Shown in pieces: positions 29,036 through 40,043 of a stretch of 64,000 bases of DNA (its first letter is position 1; each line of letters starts with the position of its first letter). The notes under the pieces are model-generated. The model worked only from the letters and a program-made list of their open reading frames with translations, had not been told where the DNA came from and searched no databases. This DNA comes from Gracilaria gracilis (Eukaryota; Rhodophyta; Florideophyceae; Gracilariales; Gracilariaceae), in assembly GCA_030374805.1 (NCBI GenBank), contig JARGSG010000004.1, forward strand, positions 372,001-436,000, in the 5' to 3' direction. Position numbers and translations under genes: made by a program.

Positions 29036-29694
29036 ATGGATGATGTCCAGCAGGATGCTGCTGGTGCCCCCCAACCCCCTATCAACCCGAATGCTGCCAA
29101 CGCTAGACGTCGCCGCAATAATCGCCCGCGTGTAAGGAACCAACCGGCTCCTCAACGCGACCGTGGTGATTTCGTTTGGGCTGATCCTTCTCCAAATGTT
29201 GATGCGGCTCCGGTTCCTATGAAATTGAACCCTTGAAATGTGTTTTTTACGACACGACTCCCGTTCCGAAATCGCTTATTCCCGGAATTGATATGATTGG
29301 TAACATCACTACTAAACTTGGTGATGTTCGCATTAAGTATCCTGAATTGTTATTTAGGAGATGGTTTCTTAGTGCATACTATATCGACCATAACCAACAA
29401 GACGATGGCGTTAATAGAGTGGTTTGGAGAGACCGTTCTAGCCGTCAGTATCTATTGGACCGTGTGAGGAGCGAATTAGACGAACTGGAAGCGGAGAATC
29501 ATGTTGTCCAGATTGATGGAAATGATATTTCGATGCGCCTTCCGCATCTTACATTCACTCCAGCCTCTCGCAACTTGATTACTCCTTCATTACCTGGAAA
29601 CCAAAGACTTCGAAACCTCGTTGATTTTGGTATTTGGCTGCAGCAGCCATTCCTCGAACAAGGAGAGGAACAGGTTAGAAACGGGCTTCCGTAG
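29036..29694 (+). pseudogene. Arg-rich ORF pair joined by a frameshift, unrecognised
   Basis: The first ORF (ATG 29036, stop 29236, 66 residues) is Pro/Asn/Ala-rich with an arginine cluster NARRRRNNRPRVRN. A second frame, open through about 29233-29694 (roughly 150 residues), reads on as a well-composed protein (SLIPGIDMIGNITTKL, PELLFRRWFLSAYYIDHN, VVWRDRSSRQYLLDRV, FGIWLQQPFLEQ) but has no good ATG at its beginning. The frames can be connected by one shift between about 29210 and 29236. The pattern of a basic disordered arm followed by a folded domain recalls capsid or nucleocapsid proteins, but I find no family signature. It may be one gene with a real or artefactual indel, a retroelement gag remnant, or a programmed frameshift. 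Confidence 0.4.
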
Positions 29695-29806
29695 CGCCCT
29701 CGGCAAGCCTCGGGCAGCTACTGTAAGTCCTCAGGGAGTTGTCATCCCTCTTTGCCGGTAGACAACCCCCATATGTAAGCAAGGGGGGTTTGGCGGATTT
29801 AGAAAA
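29688..29806 (+). other. Two strong stem-loops directly after the frameshifted ORF
   Basis: GTAGC-GCCC...GGGC-AGCTAC at about 29692-29722 forms a nested stem right at the stop codon. ACAACCCCC...GGGGGGTTTGG at about 29761-29796 forms a second stem. Position and strength suggest a structured RNA 3' end, not proven. Confidence 0.4.
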
Positions 29807-30899
29807 AGTTGGCAGAATGTGAGTTTGACCGCTCTCATGCGGCTACGTAGTAGAAGTAGATGTGCAGGCGGTTGACAAGAAGTTAAGGCAGAGGGTGCGA
29901 GCAATTAGAAACGGCGACTAGCTAGATAGCTGTGTATGTGGATGGATGAGAAGATTGAGGGTCAGAAGATGGAAGATGAACACGAAGGATGGTGCAGGTG
30001 CATTATGGGCGCCTCAGATAAAGACCACATGATTATTAGACAACGAAAAAGTGGTTGAGCTCATCGAGAAGGACTCTCGGCAGGTGTCCGAAGATTAACT
30101 TCGGATCATCACGGACACAGGTGTAGTTGAAGCAACAAGCACGGAGTGGCAATTAGCAACTTACAACAACAAGTGAGGAGACATGGCTGCGACGGAGCAT
30201 TCTCACACAGACGGGTCGAAGGCGTGTATCTACACACGCGACGAGCGCATGTAAGCTGATGGGCGTGCGGCGTGGCGACGCGAAGGCGGGGAAGTCAAGG
30301 GCACACGGGCGATGACGCATGCACCCAAAAGCGGAGCGAATGACGCGCACATGATGAAGCGAAGCTCGAGAGCAAGCCACGCGCCACCACGACGCGCCGC
30401 GCAATGCGCGCCAGCTCCGAGGTTACCAGCGCGGCTGGAGCGCGAACGTCACATCAACAAAGTACCAACGGTATCTACCAACGGTAGCGAAGCGAGCAGC
30501 GAGGCGAGTGCGGCGGCGGCAGAGCGGCAACGCGCGTTTCTACCGGCGGCGAAGCGCAATCTAAAACATTTCGCCAAACTACACGCGCGCGCGCCAAAAC
30601 GCGCCAATCAGCGCACCACCCATTTGGGCGCGCCGCATTTGGGAGCATTTGTTTGCGCGAGTGTCGCCGCACGCCACGGTCGGCGCGAGCGCGCGCTACT
30701 AGCCCTTCTCTAAGAGGTGTCTGATATCATATCATAGATACATAGTGTATCTGCGCGCACTCACGCGCCGCTCGGGCCGCTCCGCTCTGCTCCACGCCGC
30801 GTCCACCGCCCGCACCGCGCGCCACTCATCACCGCTCACCGCTCTTCTTCCCACCGCCGTCTGCATCGCCGCGCCTCCATCGCCGCGCCTCCATCGCCC
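29807..30899. other. Intergenic region upstream of the 459-aa orphan
   Basis: No gene is recognised. GC content rises after about 30250. Short inverted segments occur (for example ACCAACGGTATCTACCAACGGTAG at 30466-30486, a 13-bp direct repeat). The last 180 bp are probably the promoter of the next gene. Confidence 0.4.
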
Positions 30900-32279
30900 A
30901 TGTTTTCCCTCTGCGTCAATCCGGCCCCGCCGTCCGACGCGTCGTCGCACTCGCTGCGACATCAGTCACTGCCGCGCGTCTTTCGCGACGCGCTGCGATG
31001 GCGACACCATTCCGTCCGCCGTTCGCTACGTCACCTCGTCTTCCGCCGCCCCCCCAGTCCGCCACCCCCTCCGCACTCCCTCTACGCCCATCACGGCCTC
31101 TGTCTCGCCCCCACCAAGCGCCCACCCACGCGCTCGCTCTTCCCCAACGCCCCCAAGTCCACGTACGTGCACACCAGCTACAGCGATGCTTCCCACCCGT
31201 ACCCGCGCTCCCCTTCCACTTCAGCCACCTCTCTGTCCTCGTGCACCGATCGCGACGACCCCCAATCTGCACCTACCCCGACGTGCGCCGCCCCATGCGC
31301 GGCGCCGCCCTCTCCCTCGCGCCCTGCCAAATACCACGTGCCGCAGCTTGAGGAACGATGGCTGTTGTGTTCGTCCGACTCCATCCCCACCATCATCTCG
31401 GCGGAGCCTCTTTCGGACCGTGGCGCAACCTCTGCTTCCGACAGTCCGCGCTCGCCACGCTCCGTGCTGCGACTGTTCAGCAAGCTCCCCGACGTGCGTG
31501 ATGCCCCCGAAGTGCTTCGATCCGACACCCATAATTCGGACCCGCAGCCGCCTTCGCCCCAACAACAGTCAGCGCACGGCGCATCGTTACTACTGGAATG
31601 CGCCCATCACCTTTCTCCGCCCCCATCCGAGTCAGAGATGCCGATTAGCGCTGCGCTCGCGCCCGATGACCACCACCACCACCAACTCAACTTCACCGTG
31701 CCCATCGTCGCAGCTTATCCAGAAGATAGGCAAGAGAAGCGCTCCAACGCTATCTCTTTGTTTGGTATGTTTGCGCCCGCCGGTCTGCCGCACGGCGACC
31801 ATCAGACGCAGGCCAACGCTATTGCTATCCTGGCGGCGTACGCGGAGAATGACCAGGACGAGGAGGACGCCATGGCCGACATGGACCTTTCTGCCGTCGA
31901 CAACTCGCCACCCTTGCACGCGCAAACCGATGCACCGCTACCTGTCATGCATATGGACGCCGAAAGTTGCAAATGGGTGGGCAATGAGCAACACTTTGCC
32001 CAGTTTGACAGTATTGTTGCCGCCGTACGCGATGACCCAGAACCAGCGCTGCGCGACGCCGTGTTTGACGTGGGCGAGCAACTTTTGCAACAATGGAGTG
32101 AAGATGGCCAACGGCATAATCGCCAGTTCGCAAACGGCTTCCAAGATAGTGGTGCGGCAGATATACGGGACGTGATGAACATTTTCACCGAGGCGCAAGC
32201 TCCGTCGTCGCAGCAACAAGAGCAATGGAGAGCAGCGCCCGCTGTACAACCAAGCTCTTCTCGCAGTCCATTCCCTTGA
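30900..32279 (+). CDS. Proline/serine-rich orphan protein, 459 residues
   Basis: The ORF starts at an ATG in good context (CGCCCATGTTT) and is uninterrupted. Residues 1-240 are disordered, rich in Pro, Ser, Arg and His, with many SP sites. Residues 250-440 are better ordered and acidic, with short hydrophobic stretches (NFTVPIVAAYPEDRQE, SNAISLFGMFAPAGL, ANAIAILAAYAENDQDEEDAMADMDL). I recognise no domain. The N-terminal composition means the first part could be over-predicted and a later Met used. A plus-strand overlapping frame of similar length (30745-32175) is a shadow. A lineage-specific regulatory or scaffold protein is plausible. Confidence 0.55.
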   Translation: MFSLCVNPAPPSDASSHSLRHQSLPRVFRDALRWRHHSVRRSLRHLVFRRPPSPPPPPHSLYAHHGLCLAPTKRPPTRSLFPNAPKSTYVHTSYSDASHPYPRSPSTSATSLSSCTDRDDPQSAPTPTCAAPCAAPPSPSRPAKYHVPQLEERWLLCSSDSIPTIISAEPLSDRGATSASDSPRSPRSVLRLFSKLPDVRDAPEVLRSDTHNSDPQPPSPQQQSAHGASLLLECAHHLSPPPSESEMPISAALAPDDHHHHQLNFTVPIVAAYPEDRQEKRSNAISLFGMFAPAGLPHGDHQTQANAIAILAAYAENDQDEEDAMADMDLSAVDNSPPLHAQTDAPLPVMHMDAESCKWVGNEQHFAQFDSIVAAVRDDPEPALRDAVFDVGEQLLQQWSEDGQRHNRQFANGFQDSGAADIRDVMNIFTEAQAPSSQQQEQWRAAPAVQPSSSRSPFP

Positions 32280-33091
32280 AAATATCCTGTACCTTCCTTC
32301 CCACTAACGGCACTAGTTATATTAGATCAGTGTATATATATTTTTCTTGTACAGATAAACAGCCCCGGAAGGGCGTTCACGATTGTTTTTGTGGCAAACT
32401 GCCTTTAAGGACTATATGTTTCCTAGCTCAGATGTAAAGCGAGTCCTAAACTTTTTACACAAGGATTCGGAAGATTTAGTACTTGTCGAAAAGGGTAGGG
32501 CGGTCAGTACTCGAACGTGTTGCCATACGACAAACCATTTCCTTTCTCCTCATGACAGAAAGAAGACATTTTTGAAACTCCGACAAGACTAACACCATTC
32601 TCCTTACATATTCGATCGTAGTACGTACTCTCCATCTATAGCTCATCCATTTGCATTCCTGTGGGGCATCACTAAAGACTGTTTCTCCTTTTAAGCCATG
32701 ATGGATTCATGGCCCATGAATTCACCCAGCTTCCTATTCTACAGCATTTTAGCGTCAAGCAAAAGATCATGCTGATTATTCATAAACGATAGAGTTGGGT
32801 GATGAAGCGGCGCAACGTTTCTCTAGGAAAACGTTGTGAGACCCTTCATGCTTTATATATGTACACTAACTTTAATTATAACCATAATATCCTAAAGGTG
32901 ACAAATCTTCCACAACGAAATGGTACATTCAAAGTCTCCGGTACACTGCTTGAGATAACGCTTCACAATTTGGAAACCAAACTTACGCAGGGCGGCGTCA
33001 TCTCCGAGGGCAAGCCTGGCATCGAGTGAAAGTCGACTCCCAAGGACAATTCATCACTCGTGACCGTACGATGAATGTCATATTCCGGCTG
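32280..33091. other. Intergenic region between convergent genes
   Basis: AT-rich sequence with no gene recognised. It contains the 3' flanks of the orphan (+) and the kinase (-). Confidence 0.5.
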
Positions 33092-36000
33092 CTATGTTGG
33101 ACAAGTACTCTCCAGTGCAGTCAGTAGCAACGAAGCTTGCTCCCTGACAATGATGGCTTGTTCTTCTTCTTCGACCACATCCTTCAGTAGGAGCTTCAGG
33201 GCGTTCACCAAGCCATGATTTGCAGATTTCTGCGTCCAAAGCTTAACATGCGCAAGCAAAGTCCTTAACAAGAGCAGCCTGCCTCGAGGGCCGCTTCCAG
33301 CCTCATCACTGTACATATTTTCCAGCCAACGAACCATGGCTGACATTAGCTCGTCACTTGTACCATAGACAGTGTTAATTGCTCGTGAGACCGTCACAAT
33401 CTTAAGATATGGTTCCAATACCGCCTCCACGTCAATAAGACGTATCCGAGCAAGTGAATTGCACATGCGAGTTTTGTTTCTGTCGGAAACCAGTCGACTC
33501 TCGACATGGTCAGATTGCCCTTCATCATCTAGCCATTCTGAGAAGGATTGCAACACTTTTGCTTGCCATTTTCGAACAGTACCAGGCGCCGAGAGCATAA
33601 CCAGTACGTCCACGTAAAAATCTGCACCATTATGCTTCGCGAGTTCCACACGAGTAGCGCGCCCTGCGCAAGCCAGTCCTGAATACATGTCAATACAAAG
33701 GGACCGTAAATTCATGTCCTTCGAGGTTATATATCGTTGCAAATGTGGTACAAGACCAGAACGTGCGGCGATTTCTTGACGAGCCGGAGATACAGTACAA
33801 AGATTGTGCAGTGATGAAATGATAAAGTGCCGTGGGTTGGTCTCTAACGCACGAACATCCACCGAGAGATACTGAACCAAAGTCTCAATTGTTGATGCCT
33901 TTTGTAACGCCATATGCGTCAGTGGATCGCGTGATAGATCCCGAATGCAGCACAAAATTGAAAGAATACCGGATGACGGCGTTAATCGGTTTGTTATTTG
34001 ACGAATGATGGGGTTTAAGACAGACTGAGTAATCATTGTCATCTTCACAATGGCGTCGGCACGAGCGGCGAACGTTTCCAATAAGTTGGCAAGCCTCGAT
34101 ACGTGACCTTGAACATCTTCTCTCTCTGCGCGCAGTTTCTTCTTGTCATTCTTATGCTTCTCGAGAAACGACATGTTGTAAGATATCCCGTCGACAATGC
34201 GGTCAAGTAGACCACATGATGCAAAACGACGACAAAAATCTCTCTTGTGGCGCTGGTTTTCCATAGAAAGCATTCGGTCAATCCCCTTTAGAGCTATTCT
34301 AGTGAGCTCGCCGACTTTAAGGATGTCTGGCTCCAGCATATCTACAAACACAATAAATCCTCGGCACGCGATGAACATCTGCAACGTGCTTTCAAGTTCT
34401 ATAATCTTCTCCATGAATCTGGCGGAAAGAAGACGAGCTTGCAGAGGCGCTGATCTCCGACAGTATTTCATGACAACTGGAAGAAACCCGGCGAGACACA
34501 GATCCTGTTTGATGTTCGAAACTCTTGGATAACCAAAGGCCTGAATCTCGGGTGGAGTTGCACTTACATCTTTACCTCCCCCATCTCTTGATACACCTTG
34601 TTCGTCATCTTGTTCATCATCCCCTAAAATACTCAAAGTAACTTTCAGAGACGCTTCAACCATCACATCTTTTCCTCCACGTTCCAAAGCCTCTATTATA
34701 GGATTCAAGCCAGGATCGTACATAAGGAAATACCGCTGTTCCGGGTGTTTTCGAAATATGTCAACGAGTGAGTTGCAGGCGGCAACGTGAATATCCGTCT
34801 CCTTTCCTATAGACGCAGCGAAGCGCTTGACAATATCCCACATTTCTTTCTGCCTCCTCTCTCTTTCACGTTCCAATTCTACTTCTGGATCATCCAAAAC
34901 ATCTTTGAAAGGATCCTCACTGAAACTCAATCGATGAAGCTCTGCCCCGCTCAAGAGTGCTTCTTCATTCGCAAGATGATCAAGATTTTCTTGAATGGCA
35001 TTCTGATTTCTTTCGCTGTTCCCAAATTCAAACACCTCAGCATTGAAAGTCGACGATGAGATACCGTTTGTTGCCATCCCTACGGCCTGAGCAGAATCTT
35101 CAAAGCTTTCAGCTTCTTCAAATTCAAGATCATCGAAATCTTCGTCCTTGGATTCCTCATAGAGACCGAGTGTACCAGTTACGTTGACCGGTGAGGTTTC
35201 AGACTCCACATTACTCGAGTCACCAGCTATCATACTGGCTCCTTCTAAAGTAATCGTCGTCTGATTAACGTCAAAATCAGATAAGCCGCTTGCATCTTCC
35301 TTCTTGAGCCATCGATGATTGAGAAGTTCTCTTGCGCTGATTCGCGTATGCATGTCTTTGTTGAAGCACTTCTTCAGAAAATCCTGGCATTCTGCTGATA
35401 GATTCGGTGGCAACGGGGGACATTCATCGGAGACAATCCTGAATAAAGCAGTGACATCGGAAAGCTCATGATATGGAGGAAACCCAGTTAGTACTTCTAT
35501 GACTGTGCATCCAACAGACCATATATCAGAAGCTGTTGAAGAGCCGGTGAGGTTGATTATTTCTGGGGCCATCCAATATGGAGATCCCGCAACATCAAAT
35601 GGACTTGACTGATCAGCTGGCTTTGTGGAGGCGACACCAAAATCAGCGAGTTTAACATGACTTTCCTTCGTAACCAATATGTTTGCCCCTTTGATATCGC
35701 GATGAACAACCCCCTGGCTATGCAAGTAGTCTAAGCCTAGCACAACCTGGCGAATGAAGTCAGCTACGACGCTTTCATCGAACACGCGCTCTCCATCATC
35801 CTTGCTCTTTCGAATGCTTCGAACGATGTTAAATAGACTTCCTCCCTCAACATATTCCATGACAATGTCAAGATATCTGGAGCTTGGGATATCGACGGCC
35901 TCAACGTAATTGACAATATGGCGATGTTTGAGGTTTTTGAAGAGCTGAATCTCAGTCTGCAGCGCTTTCTCTTCTTCGGAAGACAGTTTTGAACGTGACG

Positions 36001-36142
36001 CACGCTTGATTGCAACATGACGCCCAACCTCGCGCCATATTCCTTTATAAACTATACCATAAGCGCCTTTTCCGATCACTTCGAGAAGGGCATACGAACC
36101 CTCTCGGCCGTGCAGCACCTGGGCGGCGCGCTCAGACGCCAT
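33092..36142 (-). CDS. MAP3K-epsilon / Cdc7-type protein kinase with armadillo-like C-terminus
   Basis: The single ORF has 1016 residues. The kinase domain spans about residues 17-278 and has every catalytic element: glycine loop GKGAYG (24-29), VAIK with Lys46, HRD (147-149) in VVHRDIKGANI, DFG (167-169) and APE (192-194), with GSPYWMAPE typical of STE-group kinases. Residues 280-430 are acidic and disordered. About 430-1010 is helical and armadillo/HEAT-like, with conserved MAP3Ke blocks such as FRKHPEQRYFLMYDPGLNP and CSVHNLCTV-like sequence (SSLHNLCTVSPARQEIAARSG). This architecture defines the MAP3K-epsilon/SepH/Cdc7 family, which acts in septation, cytokinesis or cell-division control. 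The ATG at 36142 gives the expected short lead into the kinase. Confidence 0.93.
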   Translation of the reverse strand: MASERAAQVLHGREGSYALLEVIGKGAYGIVYKGIWREVGRHVAIKRASRSKLSSEEEKALQTEIQLFKNLKHRHIVNYVEAVDIPSSRYLDIVMEYVEGGSLFNIVRSIRKSKDDGERVFDESVVADFIRQVVLGLDYLHSQGVVHRDIKGANILVTKESHVKLADFGVASTKPADQSSPFDVAGSPYWMAPEIINLTGSSTASDIWSVGCTVIEVLTGFPPYHELSDVTALFRIVSDECPPLPPNLSAECQDFLKKCFNKDMHTRISARELLNHRWLKKEDASGLSDFDVNQTTITLEGASMIAGDSSNVESETSPVNVTGTLGLYEESKDEDFDDLEFEEAESFEDSAQAVGMATNGISSSTFNAEVFEFGNSERNQNAIQENLDHLANEEALLSGAELHRLSFSEDPFKDVLDDPEVELERERERRQKEMWDIVKRFAASIGKETDIHVAACNSLVDIFRKHPEQRYFLMYDPGLNPIIEALERGGKDVMVEASLKVTLSILGDDEQDDEQGVSRDGGGKDVSATPPEIQAFGYPRVSNIKQDLCLAGFLPVVMKYCRRSAPLQARLLSARFMEKIIELESTLQMFIACRGFIVFVDMLEPDILKVGELTRIALKGIDRMLSMENQRHKRDFCRRFASCGLLDRIVDGISYNMSFLEKHKNDKKKLRAEREDVQGHVSRLANLLETFAARADAIVKMTMITQSVLNPIIRQITNRLTPSSGILSILCCIRDLSRDPLTHMALQKASTIETLVQYLSVDVRALETNPRHFIISSLHNLCTVSPARQEIAARSGLVPHLQRYITSKDMNLRSLCIDMYSGLACAGRATRVELAKHNGADFYVDVLVMLSAPGTVRKWQAKVLQSFSEWLDDEGQSDHVESRLVSDRNKTRMCNSLARIRLIDVEAVLEPYLKIVTVSRAINTVYGTSDELMSAMVRWLENMYSDEAGSGPRGRLLLLRTLLAHVKLWTQKSANHGLVNALKLLLKDVVEEEEQAIIVREQASLLLTALESTCPT

Positions 36143-37265
36143 TCACCTGGAATTAGAGTCCATTGACTGATGGACCAAGGAAGGCGCCGATCCCTATGAA
36201 GCCGGCTTGTTTGTAAGGAAGAAAAGCGACTGAAAGTGGAGATGGGTCAGACGGGTAAACTTTAGAAAGGCAGCGTTGGCATTGAACAGAGGGTTGTTCC
36301 ACACCAGGACGGCAGAGGTTCCGGTCAGACAGTAAGAATTGATTTGGCACCCTTGTAACGAAAATCTGAGACGAAATGATTGCTCAGATCCGACGACTTG
36401 TTCCACAACTTCAAAATAATTCTACAAATAATTGCACTAAAAAAGTAGATACGGCACAAAATTTTTAAGGTGCACCATCATGGTAAAGCGACCACGAGTC
36501 GTAGTTCCAGCTTTCAGGCATGGAGAGGTTGTTGGCTTTTATAGCCACCGTTGAGGAGCGAGATACAAGTTGCATATGCAATCGCGAATATGTTTCTCGT
36601 TCACCTCTATGCCGCAAAACGATGCCAAACATTTGGCAGTACAGCGACGGAGTCGGGGCACGAGGGATGACTGAACCGAAGGCGGTTGTTAGCCCCTGGG
36701 CAAAGCCAGGAACTCCTTTAGAAAGGAAATATGTATGTAGTGCAAAATTTGCATCTTTAAATGCACCAGTCAGAGTAGTACTACAGACGGTGGTACTGAA
36801 AAAGAAGAGGAGTACCAGGATGAACAGTCTAACCTGTGCTTATCATGTTATAATACCTTGAAATACCGACAAGGATTAGATAGACACACGTGCCGATGAT
36901 CGTGCAATGATACTTCCGACAAAGCGGTACGATGGAACTCAGCTTCCTCCACATGCGCTTGGGGTTTGCACTGGCGTGAATAATGTGACCTTGGACAAAC
37001 TCATTGGTGTGGAGGGTGTTGGTACTGAGGTTATAGTCGAGATTCCCCGGCAGAGAGGGACAAAAAAAGAGCCAAGGTAGAGCTCCATCAGTGCCGACTG
37101 GGCATTAGACGGCGCGACTATACTCAAACGAAGTGCGCCGTGAGAGCGAGTTTCCATTGGGTTTGACTGAGTTTGTTAACATCGATATCAGGCGGAAGAA
37201 GTTGACAAACAGAACGGAGGGGAAGAGGGCGGGGTGGGCGGAAGGGGTATCAGCATTGGTTTGTG
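36143..37265. other. Intergenic region, no gene recognised
   Basis: The kinase promoter lies at the left and the glutaredoxin 3' flank at the right. Only short ORFs without protein-like character are present. No RNA gene or repeat was recognised. Confidence 0.45.
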
Positions 37266-38138
37266 TCAAATTGCGCAATTGTCATACAGCGGAACGTCGG
37301 CTGCCGTTGCTTGATATTCGACATAGTCGCGAATCTTAGGCGGAAGCTCAAGACCCTTAACAATGGTCAAGTTTCGAAGACGCGGAAACAAAATGATATC
37401 GTCATATGAAATGCCGCCCGGTGAACAATGGTATGGAGAATGAATCTTTTCGCCAAGCTCATGAATGCTGCGCTGAATCTCGGCAATGTACGCGGGCGAG
37501 TTGTCCATATTGGCTTGGTACCCATCCGGGTCTTTGAGCGGATATTTAGCCATGAAAGACTCGCGGGCGTCAGCAAACACGAGCTCCGGAAGCGGGGCTC
37601 GCACGAAGCGCACTCGGGTAAGGCGACGCATGGTCATGTCAAAGTCCTCAATCCACTGAGCAAAATGCTTGGCACCAGATGCTGGTTTGAGCAAGCCGGG
37701 CGGCCCGTAGCGAGCATCCGAATCGATGGCGGCACAGATGTCCAGGCTCTCATCTTGCGATGAACCGTGGGCGCCTTGCGGCTGGAAGATGGGCACGATC
37801 TTGCGGCCTACCAATGATGTGGGGGTGTGGACGTCGTCGCTGGCCAGCCAAATGAGGTTATACTTGACGTTCTTGAGCCCTAGAAGGTGGCGCACTCGCA
37901 CACAGAACGGGCAGTGATCGTATACCAGCAGGTTGGGCAACGGGTTGGGGACGACGCGAGCCGGCCGCACGGGCGGCGTCGTCATGACAAAATGTGTCAC
38001 GGGTCGCGGGGACGCGGTAGAAGGGTTGGAGACGGAGACGGCGGGGTGACGATTGAGGGGAGTCGGGGGGATGAAGGCCATTGCACAACGCGTTTGGACT
38101 GGCGATGATGCGCGGGGAGAAGAATGACATGGATGCAC
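37266..38138 (-). CDS. GrxB-type glutaredoxin 2 (GST-fold), with N-terminal extension
   Basis: From the first ATG the protein has 290 residues. After an N-terminal extension of about 68 residues (Ser/Pro/Arg-rich, targeting-like) the thioredoxin-like half begins: NLLVYDHCPFCVRVRHLLGLKNV carries the redox CPFC motif, then ...VGRKIVPIFQPQG holds the cis-Pro, and SQDESLDICAAID is the glutathione-binding ESLDI segment. The C-terminal half is the helical GST-like domain. Bacterial GrxB reduces disulfides with glutathione. A second Met (MAFIPP, residue 20) is an alternative start. The first ATG is only about 12 bp from repeat-derived DNA, so the promoter must be partly or wholly transposon sequence. 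Confidence 0.88.
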   Translation of the reverse strand: MHPCHSSPRASSPVQTRCAMAFIPPTPLNRHPAVSVSNPSTASPRPVTHFVMTTPPVRPARVVPNPLPNLLVYDHCPFCVRVRHLLGLKNVKYNLIWLASDDVHTPTSLVGRKIVPIFQPQGAHGSSQDESLDICAAIDSDARYGPPGLLKPASGAKHFAQWIEDFDMTMRRLTRVRFVRAPLPELVFADARESFMAKYPLKDPDGYQANMDNSPAYIAEIQRSIHELGEKIHSPYHCSPGGISYDDIILFPRLRNLTIVKGLELPPKIRDYVEYQATAADVPLYDNCAI

Positions 38139-38149
38139 AATTGCGCGAC

Positions 38150-38381
38150 TAGTGTCTATTCGACATTGACCTCATATGAGGTCAATATTGATTTTGTAAC
38201 TTTGTTTAGAAATCCCAAAAAATTTTAAAAACTTTGTCAACCGACCTGGATCTTCCCTTCGAAGGCCAAGCAGAAGTAAATCACAACTCCGTCCACTACC
38301 CTGTAGGCTGTTTACTTCTTCTGTCACGTCACCAAGATCTCTCCAATATGCCGCCGTCAACAGATCTTCACTGTTTTATTA
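38150..38381. repeat. Left part of a dispersed repeat also present at 63155-63400
   Basis: The sequence from AGTGTCTATTCGACATTGACC onward matches the region starting near 63156, with scattered substitutions over 230 bp. It is interrupted by the Harbinger element at 38382 and resumes at 41278. It begins with the 22-bp perfect palindrome ATTGACCTCATATGAGGTCA-AT (38165-38186). Confidence 0.9.
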
Positions 38382-38556
38382 GAGCATCTCCACTGGGCAG
38401 CTAAATGCGGCAGTAAATCAACAAAACGTTCCCGACGTGTCGCGATGTAATTGGGCCAACATTTTTTGCTGATATGCTCATTTGCTTCAGCACTGCACGT
38501 CTCCAACGGCCTTTCTTGTCCATACGCCAAGCAAGCAAGACACGGCTTCATTGCTC

Positions 38557-39845
38557 ATGAACAATGAGCTTGATGAAGCTCTGGAAGAGCTCGTCTATGA
38601 CCTGCTCTCCACCTCAGAGAGCGAACCAGACCAACGGCCATATGGCGGATCTACCAAAAGCCGCAAGACTAACATTGACCGACAACGAAAGGCAGGCCAC
38701 AAACAGTTGCATAATGATTATCTTTCAAGTTCACCGGTCTATCACTCAGATCACTTTCGTAGGCGGTTTCGAGTCTCCCATACTGTTTTTCATTGCCTCT
38801 GCAACCAATTGAGAGGAACGCAACGCTACTTACAGCAACACAACGATTTCACGTGACGTCGTGGGTTTAGTGTGGAACAAAAAAGTCACCGCTTCATTGC
38901 GCATACTGGCTTATGGGTGTGCAGCAGATTTCGTTGACGAGTATGTTCGTATGTCAGAATCTACAGCCTCTGAATGCCTGAAACGGTTTTGTAGTTGGGT
39001 CATTGATAGTGTCGGCGAAGAATACCTCCGTAGTCCGACAGAGTCTGGTCTGAAAAAGGTGCTGGCACGCACACAACGTCTTGGATTCCCGGGGATGATG
39101 GGCAGCATTGATTGTTCGAAATGGATATGGAAGAACTGTCCAGTTGCGTGGAGAGAGCAATATCAAGGGAAGAAGCGGAAACCAGGAGTAACATTGGAAG
39201 CCATCGCGGACGACCGGCTTTGGATTTGGCACGCGTTTTTTTGGTACCCCGGGAAGTGGCAACGACTTAAACGTCTTAGAGAATTCTCCTTTACTAAACA
39301 AAATATCGGACGGAAGCTTTCCACCAAAGGTGTCCTACGATCTGAACAGCAAGCACCAAACAATCCCGTATTTTCTTTGCGATGGAGTCTATCCTAGGTA
39401 CCCCATTTTCATTCATACTATACAGGAACCTGTAACAAAGAAAGAAAAGAATCATGCCAAGAGGCAGGAAGGCAGGCGGAAGGATGTCGAGCGAGTGTTT
39501 GGCGTGCTTCAAGGACATTGGCATATTATACGCCGACCCTCACGTTTTTGGCACCTGAACACTATGAAGAATGTGATGTATTGTTGTGTGATCCTTCATA
39601 ATATGATGGTGGAAGAAGGCTTGGACGCTGAGGAACTGACGTGGGGAAGATCTATGGAATGGACAAGCGAGGAAGTTGTTCATCGTGAGGTCCCGGTATG
39701 GGAGGAGGGCGAAAACTCAACAATTCCGAAAGGCTCAATTGCTGCTCTTTGCAGAAGTAGTGAGTTCCTGCAGCAAGAAGCAAGGCAGCGTGAATTGGAA
39801 AACGATGTCATGGAACACCTATGGGGTTTGCTCGGAAGATCATAA
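38557..39845 (+). pseudogene. Harbinger DDE transposase, two frameshifts
   Basis: Reading begins at an ATG at 38557. The catalytic landmarks are LGFPGMMGSIDCSKWIWKNCP (first Asp), YFLCDGVYPRYPIF (second Asp) and RRKDVERVFGVLQGHW (Glu), as in DDE_Tnp_4 proteins. The frame breaks at about 38855 (a stop after HNDFT) and again at the TTTTTTT run near 39237, after which the family block GSGNDLNVLENSPL is found in another frame. The last part (39330-39845) is open to a normal end. Two single-base indels would explain the breaks, whether biological or due to sequencing. Confidence 0.88.
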
Positions 39846-40043
39846 ACAGCACGAACTCATCGGCGTTTGGTAGCCATTTTATTTCGATGGGACCTATATC
39901 TACAGTACCTCCTTTCTCACGCGGTCGCGCGAGCACCTAGGCTCGCAAGCTCGCTCCAGCGCTCTACACTCCCTTGTGAGACTTTTTGGCGTTTCTGGAG
40001 GTCATACTGCAATTTCAGCTTAGTAAGATGGTCCGAACAGAGA

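Noticed and set aside
30745-32175. 476-residue plus-strand frame overlapping the 459-residue orphan
   Set aside because: Thr/Pro/Arg-rich with no ordered segment and poor agreement with codon usage; the other frame has the better start and ordered C-terminal half.
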